Shown piece after piece: positions 1 to 12,200 of a DNA stretch of 64,000 nucleotides. The translations under genes were made by a program, and so were the position numbers. Where the stretch lies: the NCBI RefSeq assembly GCF_000189635.1, contig NW_002476426.1, positions 124,001 to 188,000 on the forward strand. Reading direction: 5' to 3'. The DNA comes from Tetrahymena thermophila SB210. Taxonomy: Eukaryota > Ciliophora > Oligohymenophorea > Hymenostomatida > Tetrahymenidae. Positions within the stretch are counted from its first letter, which is position 1, and every line of letters starts with the position of its first letter. The notes under the pieces are model-generated. The model saw only the letters and a program-made list of their open reading frames with translations, ran no database searches and was not told the DNA's origin.

Positions 1-1526
1 AAATAATTATTTAGTTAATTGAATTTAAAATATAAAATAGAAAAACTTATAGTACAGAAAAACGAAAAGCTTAAATATTGGATTAGAATTAGTAAATATC
101 CATTTCCAGGATAAAAAATTAAGTAATATGACAAGGCAGTTTTAAGGCTAGGAAACAGATGCTTAGTTTAAATTAATCCATCAAATGACTGAGTGGATTT
201 TGTTATTTTTATCAATAATTTTGATAAAATAAGACTAAATATTAAAACAATTATCAAAGTTTAATTTTTATAAATATTTATTAAATATAAAGAATGTTTA
301 AACCAAATTTAAAATATTTAATTCTATTTTTTTTTTTCTCTTTTAAATAAAGTGAAAATTTAAGAATATTGAATTTAAAAATATATATTTTAATTTTTTA
401 AATTTATTTTTTTTAATTGTAACTAAAGTTTGAATATATTATGAGTTTTTTATTTTTTATAAAGGAGTTTTTTAATTTTTTCAAAATAGAGAGTCTGTTT
501 TTCCTAAAACCATATTTTTAGTTTCTCTTTTATGTAAGGTGTAGAAAATATGTATAGGATGAAATTTATAATTTTATTTGAATTTTAAGCAATAACTAAT
601 TAATTTTTCATAGAAAATTTAATTATTATTATTTTAAGGTTTTTATTTTATTTTTTATGAAACACTATGATAAGGATATAGTTTTATTAAAATATTGAAA
701 ATAATTTGACAATTAATTTATTAAAATACATAAGCTAAAGGTAGATATTTTTAAAGATATTTGAAAACTTATTGTTACATAAGATTATTAATAGCAAAAT
801 CTCTAACTTTATTTTGATAATAATACTTGTTTATGTTTATGTTCATATTTAGTAATTATAAAGATATTTGTAACATAATTTATCAATTTAAAAATTTTGA
901 ATTAAAATTATAAAATCTTTATTAATATTCTTAGCTCTTTAAAAAAAATGAAAGAAGAAAAAAAATTATTTGCTCATTAATTTGTTTTTAAATTTATTAT
1001 ATTCAATTTTTAATTGTTTTTAGCACTCACTCAACTATCAATATTTTATAAAATTTGGTCTTTATTAGAGCATACTTGTTAGTGGTAATTTAATAAAAAA
1101 TGTCATGATAATTTAAATAAAAAAGATAGATAGATATACCTACTATGATAATTATTTTATTTTAAATGAATGCATCATTTTTGAAACTTTAAATGCAAAT
1201 AATTAATAACGATCTTTTTTTTTTTTGAGTTCTTTTAATAAAATGTAAATTAATATAAATGATTGAAAAATAATGCTGAGTTTCAAATTATTATATTTAT
1301 GCATATTTCAACTTATCTAAATGTTATATTGCCAATCATTTATCTTTTAATTATTATAGTATTAACTTTTCATACTGATTAATTTATTACCTTTACTAAT
1401 TATCAAGTAAAAAACAAAAAAAATTAAAGAGTTATAAATAACTAAATAATTATCTATATTAAGATAATAAAAATAGAAATTAAAAAGTAGATAGATAATA
1501 AGATTGTGTTTAAAAATAATCTTCAA
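1..1526. other. AT-rich intergenic stretch
   Basis: No reading frame with coding character was seen on either strand when TAA/TAG are read as glutamine. The sequence is long A and T runs with frequent TGA. It probably holds the promoter and 5' leader of the gene starting at 1527. No RNA gene was recognised. Confidence 0.6.
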
Positions 1527-3588
1527 ATGGAAAATATTGATAAGCACTAGTTAGCAAATCGCAATTAAGACTAACAAAAAGATATCAAACCATAACTAGA
1601 AGATCCTATCATATCTTAGACAGAGAGACTAGGTTCTTATTAGAATAGAATAAGAATTTAAAGTTAACAGTAGTAATCTTCTTCTAATTTGAAAAGCGCA
1701 GCAAGTCTTCAAACAGAAGAAAAGAGTGATAAATGTGGTCTCTCAACTGCAAATACCACAATAGCTACAGGGATGGCTACTCAAAGCAATAATACTTAGT
1801 CATTTAATAGCATAAATACAACAAATTAAACAATAGACTATAATACTACTGATAACAACTTAATTAAAAAGAAAATCATGTCACAGAGACCTATTCCAAT
1901 AAAATCCATAAAAAGGGCCGAAAGTACAAACGAAAACTTTTTAGTAATCTTAGATAATTTTTTATTTAATAGTTGATAAAGTTTTAAGTTAGTCTTTTTG
2001 TTTTTAAATTTTAAGACTTTTTAAAGTATTTTTAAGCAGTAGCATCTGACTATACTCAAAGCCAACTTTGATTTTAAAGATTAAAAAATATGGTTACTTT
2101 CATATTAATATAGAGTTATATAAAACAGATGCTCATTAAATAAATTTAAAATTCCTAAAAATGATCAATTTATAATTATTTTAACTAAAATAGGCAACAC
2201 AAGATAAAAATCCTTGTTTAGGTTTACACTTACAACAAAAGATGAATGGAACTATAACACATTTTGGGAGCGGAAAATTATATAAATCTAATCCACTAGA
2301 CCTTCTTAAAAATATACAAAAAGAAACAATACCTTTAAAGCTAACATCAGCTTTAAGCTGCAATATACAATCACCCCTTTAAAACTCAAATTTGTAATAA
2401 GGAAATATAAATTTCTCACACAATTTTGCTTTCAAGAACAAAATAAATAATGATTAATCGAAATTACCTACTTTTAATCAATGTTCACTCAACATAGAAA
2501 AAGATTCTTATATTTAAAAAGATGATAAGAATACTGAAAGTAGGTAATCAACAGATAGTAATAATAATAGAAGCTTTTAAATAGAAGATCTTCCATTTAA
2601 ACAGAAAAATACTTTAAGAAAAGCAAATGTTTTAAGTTCTTCTACTTCTGTTTAAAGCTTTAATTTAATAAATTAATAATCTTCTTAATTTCAGTAGAAA
2701 TAGTAATAATAATAATCCTAACAACAAGGCTAAGTATATTCAAAGAATGTAACTTTAACTAATTTTCATTAAGTTACTTAATTTGGTTTAAATTCAGTTT
2801 CTGCATCTAATTCGCTTATTTAGCAAGAACCCATATTTAGTTCTAATGCTGTTTAAAAAAAATTATTTTAAGCAAGTACTTTTCAAAAAACATCTGAAGC
2901 ATCATTTCCTTAGGTTATATGTGGAGATCAATCAACTAAAAATAAATAATCAAGTTAGCTTAATGAAATGTTAACTAATAACTAATAAATAACTTAACTG
3001 ACAAGTGGTAATAATTTTTCAATAAATAATCCTTTACAAAATAATACAAATACTAACAATAAAATAATCAAATTTACTATGAGAAAATCCAATCTTACCA
3101 ATTTAACTTCTAATGTTTTACTAAAACAATAAAGACCTCTCTATAAAAGTGTTTCAGCTGAATAATAAAGTTAATAAAATGAAGAAAAATAAGATTATGA
3201 ACAACCCTTAGAGTTAAATGAGCAAGAAGAGTTAGAAATTATCGACGAATTCAATGCATAAGAAATTCCTATTTAATTCAATATAGAAGATAATGAGGCT
3301 AATCACAGTGAAAAAAATAATCTCTTTTTTAATTAAAATATCAATCTTTCTAATAAAAATAGTAGTAATAACAATACATTAAATTCATTTAATGATCAAA
3401 CAAACTAAAATAATTAAGGTAATTTTAGTAAAATCCCATAAAACTAAGTTAAAAGAAAGATAAATGAAGCTATGAGTAAGGCAACTTATTACTCATCCAA
3501 TTTCGAAAAATAAAAGCTTTTTGAATAGCAAAATGAAGAAGAGGAAGCTAATTTTAGAGAGTTATGTTAAGTTTTTTCCATTATGTGA
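1527..3588 (+). CDS. Gln/Asn/Ser-rich protein of unknown function
   Basis: Two exons fit exactly: 1527-1943 (139 codons) and 2194-3588 (465 codons including the TGA stop), joined in phase 0 across a 250-nt AT-rich GT..AG intron, giving 603 aa. The start is the first ATG of the open frame. I recognise no domain. The protein is hydrophilic and looks mostly disordered, with poly-Gln runs near 2690-2720 made largely of TAA/TAG codons. It has an acidic patch near 3180-3260 (ELNEQEELEIIDEF) and a charged C-terminus (EQQNEEEEANFREL). No signal peptide or membrane span is visible. The intron 3' border is a choice: an acceptor near 2072 also exists, but the 2193 one restores the long frame and leaves an intron of typical composition. 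Function is unknown. Confidence 0.75.
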
Positions 3589-4453
3589 AAAAGTAAGTCA
3601 AACAAACAAAAATTCATTTTAAAAAGTGAGCCAAAAAAAAAGTAAATAAATAAAATATAATTGTAAAAAATTAATTGTTAATAAAATAGAGAAATTACTA
3701 TTAAAATACTCTAAAAATTATCTAGCTAGTTTTCTAGTAAATAAATAAATATTTATTACAAAATTTATCAATTTATTGTTATTTGATTCTCAATTAAAAA
3801 AATAATATTCTGTTAAATAATAAAAATAAAATTTTTGAAGAATAAATATTTTTGTATTTATTTTTAGTACATTTAATTAGATTAATATCATAAAAAAGAG
3901 GATTTTAGTGTTTTAAGAAACAAAATTTTATTAAAATGAAAGAATTTTTTATTAATATTATTCTTCAAGCTATTTTTAAAAATAATCTTTTAATTTACAA
4001 TTTAAAATTAATATTAAGTGCAAATAAAAATTTTTAATGTTTCTATTGTTAAAAATATATTATATTATTTAAATTTTGCAATTATTTTATTATTTAAATC
4101 AGCAAAAATAAAAAAAATTGCTGAATTAAATTATTAGAATAAAAAATTAAACATGATTATTTTTATTAAAAATGTACAATCTTAAATTATCTTTAATAAA
4201 TAGTTTTTTTATATTTATTTCGGATTGGGTAATAAGAAAACTTTTATTCAGATTCACTAGGAAATAATAACAAATTATAATTGCGAAATAAAATTTTATG
4301 AACAATTAAATAAATTTTTGATCTTTCATAAAAATTGGATATATCTTGTTTTATTTATAAATAAAAAGTAACTATCTAATAATAAATAATTAATACATTC
4401 CTAAATTCATTAATTTTATCAATAAAAAAATTATAGAATATTAACTTCTAAGA
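3589..4453. other. AT-rich intergenic stretch
   Basis: No coding frame or RNA gene was seen. It probably carries the 3' end of the gene ending at 3588 and the promoter of the kinase-like gene starting at 4454. Confidence 0.6.
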
Positions 4454-6860
4454 ATGGGTTAAACAAAAAGTAGACTTAACGACGAAGCAATTGTTCTTAA
4501 ATAAGAAAAGAACTTAAAAGCATTTGGCAGAGTTGGCATATGCGAAACTAAAGGAACAAAGCGTCCTTTATTGGCATGTGAAGCTAAGTACTCAGAATAA
4601 GAACCATAATACTATCTAAGTAATTAAAAATATCTTTTAATAATTTTTATGGCAATTCTAAATAATAAATAAATTTATTTTTGTAGTTCTGAATTTAGAT
4701 TGATGGATGAATTAAGAATAAATTCTATTAATTTATGAAATAAGAAGAAAAAAGTGAAAGTCCATTTTTTAATTTCTTTTATTTTTAAATAATAAATTAG
4801 ATTTAAAACACCCTAACCTCGTCTCTCCTTTAGTTTATGATGCTCACTTTAAAGAATTTTTAAATTTAAATGCACAAGGTGTTACTTTTTACTTTGATTA
4901 CCTTGATATTTCTTTGGAAGATATTATCCAATCAAGAAAAGTCAGAAATAGCATCTTCCCTGAGCAGGAAATTCTCAATGTTGGCCTCGCTGTCCTCACA
5001 ACTCTCTAATTCCTCAAATAACATAATATTGAAGGCGGTAATATAGAGCCTGCAACAATATTTTATGACAAAGGACAAATAAAAATATACAATAACTAGC
5101 TGATATTAGGTAAAAATTCTATTTTTTTTATTTAAAGCTAGCTTTTTGTAGGCATGTTTTTTTTAACTTAATATTTGAAAAAAGTGTGGTCAGCTCAAAA
5201 AATTAATATTTTATTTAAAAAAGATTTGGGTTTTCATTCAAGTTTATTAATTAATTTTGCTATTTAATTTGATAAAAAAAATAGATTAAAATCTCATTTA
5301 ATTAAAATAAAGGTAGATTAGCTTGCTATTCAATGATTGTTAATTACTTTTAAAGAAATCCTTTGCCTTCACCTGAAGTGCTTTATTCTGCAAAAAAAAG
5401 AGAAACTGAGCTTGTAGAAAAATATAGATACGAAACAGATATATTCACATTAGGTTTGTCACTTCTCGAAATGGCAACATTAGAAAAATCAAGCGAATTA
5501 TTCAGAGTAGATATTTACTAAATAAACGTCAAAAAATTTGATCAAAGATTAGCTCTAATTAAGCAGAGATATTCTGATAAATTAGTAAATATTATCAAAT
5601 AAATGTTGACTATGGATCCTCGTCATAGACCCTCTTGTGAAAGTTTGATTGGTCAAATAAGAACAGGTGTTGTTTCAGTACCTGCACTTGGATTATCTAA
5701 AAGCATAGGAACTCGTTCATATTCTCTCTAAAGAAGTTCCTCTGGATCCCTCAACTAAAGTTTCTTAAATGCTTCATAAATTTGTGGAGTCAGAACTAGT
5801 GGACCTGTAGTTATTGTAAGCTAATTTAATTTAAAATATATTTTTTAAATTTTCTTCAAAGACTAATAGCAGAATCGCATCAGTAGAAAGAAGAGGAAGT
5901 CTAACAGGTGGAAATAGTTTAGTAACTCCATCTGGATCAAGATTAGTTTAAGGATAAGTTTCTAACATAGCTCCAGTTGAAAATGCATCTGTTCAGTAAG
6001 TTTAGACAGAAAACGGAGAAATCCATAACCATACTGAACAACCTATTGAACATGCTTAAAAATAATAAGCTGAATCAAAAGAAAACTCAATCAGATCTGT
6101 TCCCCTTTCTTAACATGTTTAAACAGAAGGTGTTTAAAGAAAATAAATTGTTCAAAAGCCATAAATTATAACTCAGAATATCCCTTCAAACTTTTTACCA
6201 CACCAAAGAGTCTCTTCATAAACATATATGACACCACAAACAGTAAGATATATACCAGCTCCAACTTTCTAAACTGCAAACATCAATCAAAGAAGTATTA
6301 TTACTACTCCTCCCTAGCAATATTTCTCTACCCATTAGACTCAATAGAGCACTAAACAATTACCTCCTCATCTTCCTATCTAATAACCTCCTGTAACAGT
6401 TAATAATGCTCACGGTATTTAAAAGCAAGTCATAACATAGAGATTACAATATGCAAATCCTCCTTAAAATATTCAAAGCTTTTCTGTTCATCCATAAACT
6501 ACACCCTATAGATAAATTGCAGCATAACCTTTTAATTTTACAGGAGTTTAATAATTTAAAGGGCCAGTTTAATATACTCATTAAGTGCCTGTTAGCTATG
6601 GTTATCCCCCTTATGCATACCCTTAAGGTTTTGCCCCTATGCAATAATAACCAAATATATCATCTCCATAAGTTTAAAGAGAATAAGTTTAAAACTTACT
6701 CCAAAACCATCAAACTGAAAATGAAAACAGAATATCTTCATTGGGGTAGAAAGTTTAGGAGTTAGATGAAAGAGTTAGCAAGAGTATTGCTAATTCTGTA
6801 AAAGTTACTCAACAACACTACAATGACGATAAGCACGAAGAAATAGCTGATAATGTTTGA
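4454..6860 (+). CDS. Protein kinase-fold protein, probable pseudokinase
   Basis: The start MGQTKSR has Gly2 and suits N-myristoylation, which suggests membrane attachment (inference). A kinase-like core follows: LKHPNLVSPL (end of helix C/strand 4), then the position of the catalytic loop, then SPEVL in place of APE, DIFTLGLSLLEM (subdomain IX) and DPRHRPS (subdomain XI). The HRD catalytic loop is degenerate (EGGNIEPATIF: HRD became GGN, Lys became Glu, Asn became Thr) and the DFG site reads YNN. The essential catalytic Asp and Mg-binding Asp are therefore absent and the protein probably does not phosphorylate. The tail is Gln/Pro/Thr-rich and ends in a charged helix. Introns 5110-5312 and 5816-5861 fit frame exactly, and 4754-4800 is likely. 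The first 100 codons contain at least one junction I could not resolve with GT..AG borders (4618-4750). Confidence 0.8.
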
Positions 6861-7359
6861 ATTCAATTAATTTGAAAGAAAAAAACTTATTTTATTTTTA
6901 TGTTTGTTTGTTTTATTTTTTTATAAAAATTTATACCCCATTTTAGTTATGGATGACAATTTTATTTAAAGATTTAAAGTTTCAATTACATGTGAAATAC
7001 ATATACTTAAAAACTATTACAAAAGATTGATAAATTAAGATAATTAATTTTTTTTAAAATAATAATTTAGATTTATTTTCATTTTTTAGAGGAGTATTAA
7101 ATAGTGTTGTCAAATCATAAAAAGTGAAAGGTCTATACCAGTAATTATTTTTTAATGTATAGTCAAACCGAAAATGTTGATAATTGAGGATTTTTATTTT
7201 TCAACTCTTTAAAAAATAAAATATTTTAAATCAAATAATGTTTTAATTAAGAAAATTTTTACAATATATTTATAAAAATAAACAAATTTAATTTTATTAT
7301 TTGCAATTTAATATTATTAAATGACACTTTTATTTTATATGTTAAAATTGATTTTATAT
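6861..7359. other. Intergenic stretch between converging genes
   Basis: AT-rich, with no coding frame seen. It lies between the 3' ends of the kinase-like gene (+) and the peroxidase gene (-), so it should hold both polyadenylation regions. Confidence 0.55.
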
Positions 7360-7929
7360 TCAAGCATCAAGCATAGCTTCAATATCAGGTATCATTACTT
7401 CTGGATTGTATTTAGGGCTTACGAACTTCACTACTTTTCCTTGTGGATTTATTAAAAATTTAGCAAAGTTCCAAGGTATTTATCTAGTCTTTCCAGTCTT
7501 GGAGTCATGCAATTCAGAATTAAATCTTAAAAATTTATAAATTTCATGACAATTTTCTCCATTCACTTAAATCTTATCAAATAGCTAGAAATCAACATTA
7601 AAATTAGTCTAAACATATTCTTTGATTTTGTTATTATCCCAAGGTTCTTATTCCATGAAATCATTTGTTGGGAAAGCCAGAATTTCAAAACCTCTAGACT
7701 TGTATTATTTGTAAATTTCAACTAACTATTTGTAGTGGTCTGAGGTTAATCCACACTTGCAAGCTACATTTACTACGAGGATGCATTTTTTATTCTTAAA
7801 CTCACTCATCTTTCTAAGTTTACCATCATTGTCAATAGCTTCAAATGCAAAAAAATTATCTTTAGCTGGTGAAACCTTAACTTCTTCTAAATTGCTTTTT
7901 TGCATGCAGCTCAATAAAACAGATCCCAT
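7360..7929 (-). CDS. Glutathione peroxidase, Cys type (copy 1)
   Basis: Single-exon gene of 189 aa, a normal length for a small thioredoxin-fold GPx. The family reduces H2O2 or lipid hydroperoxides with thiols. The peroxidatic residue is Cys59 in NVACKCGLTS, not selenocysteine, and the WNFAKFLI block supplies the Trp and Asn of the catalytic tetrad. The usual FPCNQF motif reads FPTNDF, so both the tetrad Gln and the Cys often found there are replaced (Asp and Thr). The partner thiol and catalytic geometry may therefore differ. The start MGSVLLSC has Gly2 and Cys8, which could be lipid-modified (inference); no classical signal peptide is seen. A near-identical paralogue lies at 16720-17289 in the same orientation. 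Substrate, compartment and partner cannot be told from sequence. Confidence 0.93.
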
Positions 7930-8620
7930 TTATTTATTTATTATTTTTTTATTAGTTTAATTTTTATTATTATTTAATTTTATTTATTGAAATTTATTTT
8001 AAAAATCAATTCTTAAATGAATTTATAGTTACAAATACGAACAAATAGAAAAAAGTAAAGAATCTTGATAGAAATTTTGAGTTAAGTCTAATCACTTTTT
8101 TGAATTAAGTGTTTAATAGTTGCGTAATTGCTTAATGCATTATTTGAAATAGATAGATAAATAATTAATGTTAATTATCAAAAGAATTTCTGAAGAAAAA
8201 ATTTACTTTAATAATACTTATATTTTTTTTTTATCTAAAGTAATTACGAACTATCTGATTATTTTTGTATATTATTAAAAATAACAGTAAGAGTAAAGGA
8301 AATGTCAAATTTACAAAATAAAAATGTTTACCTTAATATTTGAGTACTAAACATTTTGCTTAAAATAGTTTAATATGTAAACTAGAGTTTAATATTGATA
8401 CACATTCAAACTTTAAAAAAGCGAAAAGATAAATAATAAATTATTTTAGTATTCAAAAAGGCATTCTAAAATTTTAAATTCTAATTCATCTGTAATTAGC
8501 AATTATAAGGTTTATAAATTTTCAAGGCATTTTTATTTAATCATTATTTAAATTAATTTATATTTTTGTGATGAAAAATCGATCTAGAAAACTAAAAGAA
8601 CAATTTAAATTTCATTTTTC
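7360..8620 (-). repeat. Segmental duplication, copy 1 (GPx gene plus upstream flank)
   Basis: The peroxidase coding region is almost identical to 16720-17289. Recognisable though diverged similarity continues upstream, for example the run ATAATCAAAAGAA shared in slightly changed form and the segment near 8530-8615 that resembles 17885-17980. The duplicated block is therefore larger than the gene and includes its promoter. The other copy is at 16720-17985. Confidence 0.7.
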
Positions 8621-9248
8621 AGATCAAATATGTCAAAGTCTATTGAAATTCTTTCAAAATCTTTTCATTTTTTTTGAAAAATATTATTTTTAGTTAAAAT
8701 ACTTTACATAAAAATATATTAATACTTATTTTTAAAAGATTTTATATTTTCAAAAATAATTATTTATTTTAGAAATTTTTTTTAAATGTAGTTGTTCAAA
8801 CGTGTTTTAAAATTAATATAAAATATATTTTTTAATTATTTCATTTCTTTGAATAAAGAAAGTCTAATTTAATTATAGCCATAAATTGAATTTAGGAAAA
8901 AAAAAATTTTTAGTTAAAAATGATTTGTTTTAGAAATTAATAATAATCTTCATCATTTATTTATAAGTTCAACTTGCGTAGTGAAATTTTTATTCATGCT
9001 ATATAATAATCAAAGTTTTTAAAAGTAGGAATTATTAAATTGCTTATTTTTACTTTAAAGCTTTATTAAATATATCTTATTAGATGATTAAAATTAAAGA
9101 TGTAAAATATAGAATATTATGTATTTATTACTTTTACTTAAACATAAAAAAAAATGAAATAATAAATGTTAAAGAATAAAGAATTAAAAAATTCGAAAAT
9201 TTATTTAATTTTATATTAGATATTAAATTTATTTTTTAAAATTTATCG
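7930..9248. other. Intergenic stretch upstream of GPx copy 1
   Basis: The part up to about 8620 is shared with the region upstream of the second peroxidase gene. The rest is AT-rich sequence with no coding frame or RNA gene that I could recognise. Confidence 0.55.
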
Positions 9249-12200
9249 TCATTTTCCTGCTTAATAGTTAGTTATAGCTACTTACTAAGACATTTAATTT
9301 CCCTTTTTAATAAAAAAGTTAAACTATATATTAAATTTTATAAAAATTACATTATTTGGTGTTTCATCATAATCTCTTCCTCTTTCTTCTTCTTCATCTA
9401 TGGTCTTATCTTCTTCAATTTAATTAGACATCTTAGATTGAATGTCATTTTGATTTTTTATTTGATCCTTTTTAAAAGAGCTTAATCTATTACACTATTA
9501 ATTTATTTAGAGATTTTCTAAATAAGGTTATTCTCTTGCAAAAATAACTTCCTATTCAGTATTAGAATCAGATTTTTATTGTTTTGAAGAATCAAACTCT
9601 TTATCAATCTATTATTAAGCTGTTTAATTCTTTAAAAGTTCAGCTTAATTAATTTAAAGCCTTTAAGAAGCTGATAAATCTTTAGAAAATCTACTTAACC
9701 TTGAAGTAATATATCCTTTTATTTTATTCTCTCTCTGAGACTCATAAATATTTTACTAACTTATTTAGCTTCCTTAACTTGTAATTTGGTTTTAAGGTAG
9801 TTTTTTAGATTTCATTTTTTTTGAATTTTAATTCGCATCTAAATTAGTTTTATTTGTTTGAAAAATTGTACTCTTTCTTTTATCTTTGAGATCAATACCT
9901 TCTTTATCTTTAATGTAGAGATGATAACTTAAAATTGTGAATGTCAATTAATCCACAATTTTAACCAATATTTCTGGCTCATCATTTGATTTAGGTGTTC
10001 CCCAAATATGAATAATACCATTTATAATTTAACAGTTTAACCATTGAGGAAGGGGGTTATTTTAATTTAAACCAATAGGACTGTAGTTAGCTTTGAAAAA
10101 TTTTTTAAAGCAATAACATGTTGTATCTTCCTAATTAAAATGTATAAATTTAAAGAGATAAAAAATTATTTATAAAATTAAATTAATTTTTTACATTGTC
10201 TCTTTTGAAGGCTTCAACACTTAATAGCTAGTGGGAAAATAAATGTAAACTTTCACCTGTAGTTGGGTTTATTCTATTCGGTCCACCCATTTCAATTCCA
10301 GATATTTCTAAGATCATAATTTCTTTCAACAATTGCATATCAAAATTTAAATTTGGATATTAAGTGTTAGTAATAAATTAAATTAAATCTGTTTTAATGA
10401 TTATTTCAGGAAAGGGATTTAAATTCTCTTCATCCTCCTCTTCATCTAGAGTGAGGTTATCTTCTCTTTTTAAATCAATTAAATTATCTTCCATATTTAT
10501 TCTTGGGGAATATAACATATGCTAACTTTATGGATTAGATAAAGGAGCCATTTTCAAGCCATAACTATCAAATTCTGCAATTTGATCTTTAGTGTTTACA
10601 TTGTTGGATGTAAATTCGTTTGAACGTTATTTGAGTACATTTTAAATAGAATTTCTATCAGTTTAACCATTTTATTCATTAATTTTTTCCTAATCATTAC
10701 TTTTAAATGAAATTTCTTTCTTTAAATCTAAAGAAATATTTTGGCTATCTATTTAATTAAGTTTAGAATTTTATCGCTAAAGAAGTTAAGGGCTTTTGGA
10801 GACATCTTAATTTTCTTTTGAATTTTTTAGCACTACTTTATTGTTTGAAACCTCGAATTTGTAATTAATTATAGCAAATTATTTATACCAATCTTTGTTC
10901 CTATAAGTTTTTGATCCAATTTTTTTTAGGTGATTTAGTATTTTTTTTGTATTTTTATCTTTTTATAATATGAACTCATAGCAAAATCTCTTTACCACTC
11001 TAGTAAGTCTGCTGTCATCGAACTCAAATTCTCTGTGATCAATATTAGGAAACTTCTTCTAGTATTCTGTATAAACCTAAAATAGCCTGTTAATGACAGA
11101 TTAAAGGTTAATGGTCTTTTCTTTTTTGTATTCTTACAATAACTTGTTACCAAATCCTTTATTGATTGATATAAATAATTTCCAAAGCTTTTCTGTTTCT
11201 TCCCACACTTCATTCATTAAAATGATTTACTTCTTATAAACTTCTCCAACAATAGCGCATTCGTTGCTATAAAGATAAAATCTCTCCATGAAAAATCTAT
11301 ATTAAAACCATAAATCTATTTAAAGTATTAAAAATTTTTATGTATGTTTACGTGTAAATTTCTGATCTATATTTCCAAATACCAAAAATTCCAAGAATAG
11401 GACCCACAATTTGGATTATAAGCTATACCACATAAAGAAATGGAATCTAAGTAAACTCAAAAACAAACTCATCATATACTGTTGAATAACTATCTGCTGC
11501 AACGATTCTTACCCTATAAGATGAAAACATTGCGCTTATTGTTTTTTAACCACTAAATCCCTATTTAAAAATAAAATTAATTAAAATCTGTAAATTTAAA
11601 CTCTTTATTTACTAAGTTAAAATCATTGAATTCAATCCAACTTCCAGTGGTAATTTATGTTAGAGAACCATCTATTTCAACTATATAGGCCTTATAAGTA
11701 ATAGGTAAATTGTCTTTTTATTTAAAAGTACTTATATCAAAAGCAAACTGGAATCTTGATTCTACTTATAGATTTCCATTAGCAAACTATTTATTAAACT
11801 GGATTTATAAATTGTTTTGTTAAAAAACCTCGATTGGAGAGTAAATATTGATAAATGACAAGTTAGAGAGAGGTATTTATTTAGAAATTTCATAATTACT
11901 CGAATCTGAAATTATAAATTCTAAAATACATTCAGTTAAATTTTAAGTGAAATTTGATATCTATAAATTTTAGCCTATTATCTGATTTACGTACTAAGTT
12001 TAACCTTGTATCTGAAGACTAGTTTAGTCATCAGAAAAAGAAGCTATAACTCCATCAAGCTACCTTTTTACAAATTTACCTTAAGAAACAATTTGAATCA
12101 AAACATTTATTTGCAGAGAAGGAGTAGAGATAATGCTATTAGTAGTATTAGCTGTGACATTTTAATAATTAAAAAATAAAGAGCTTTATACGAAAAATCT

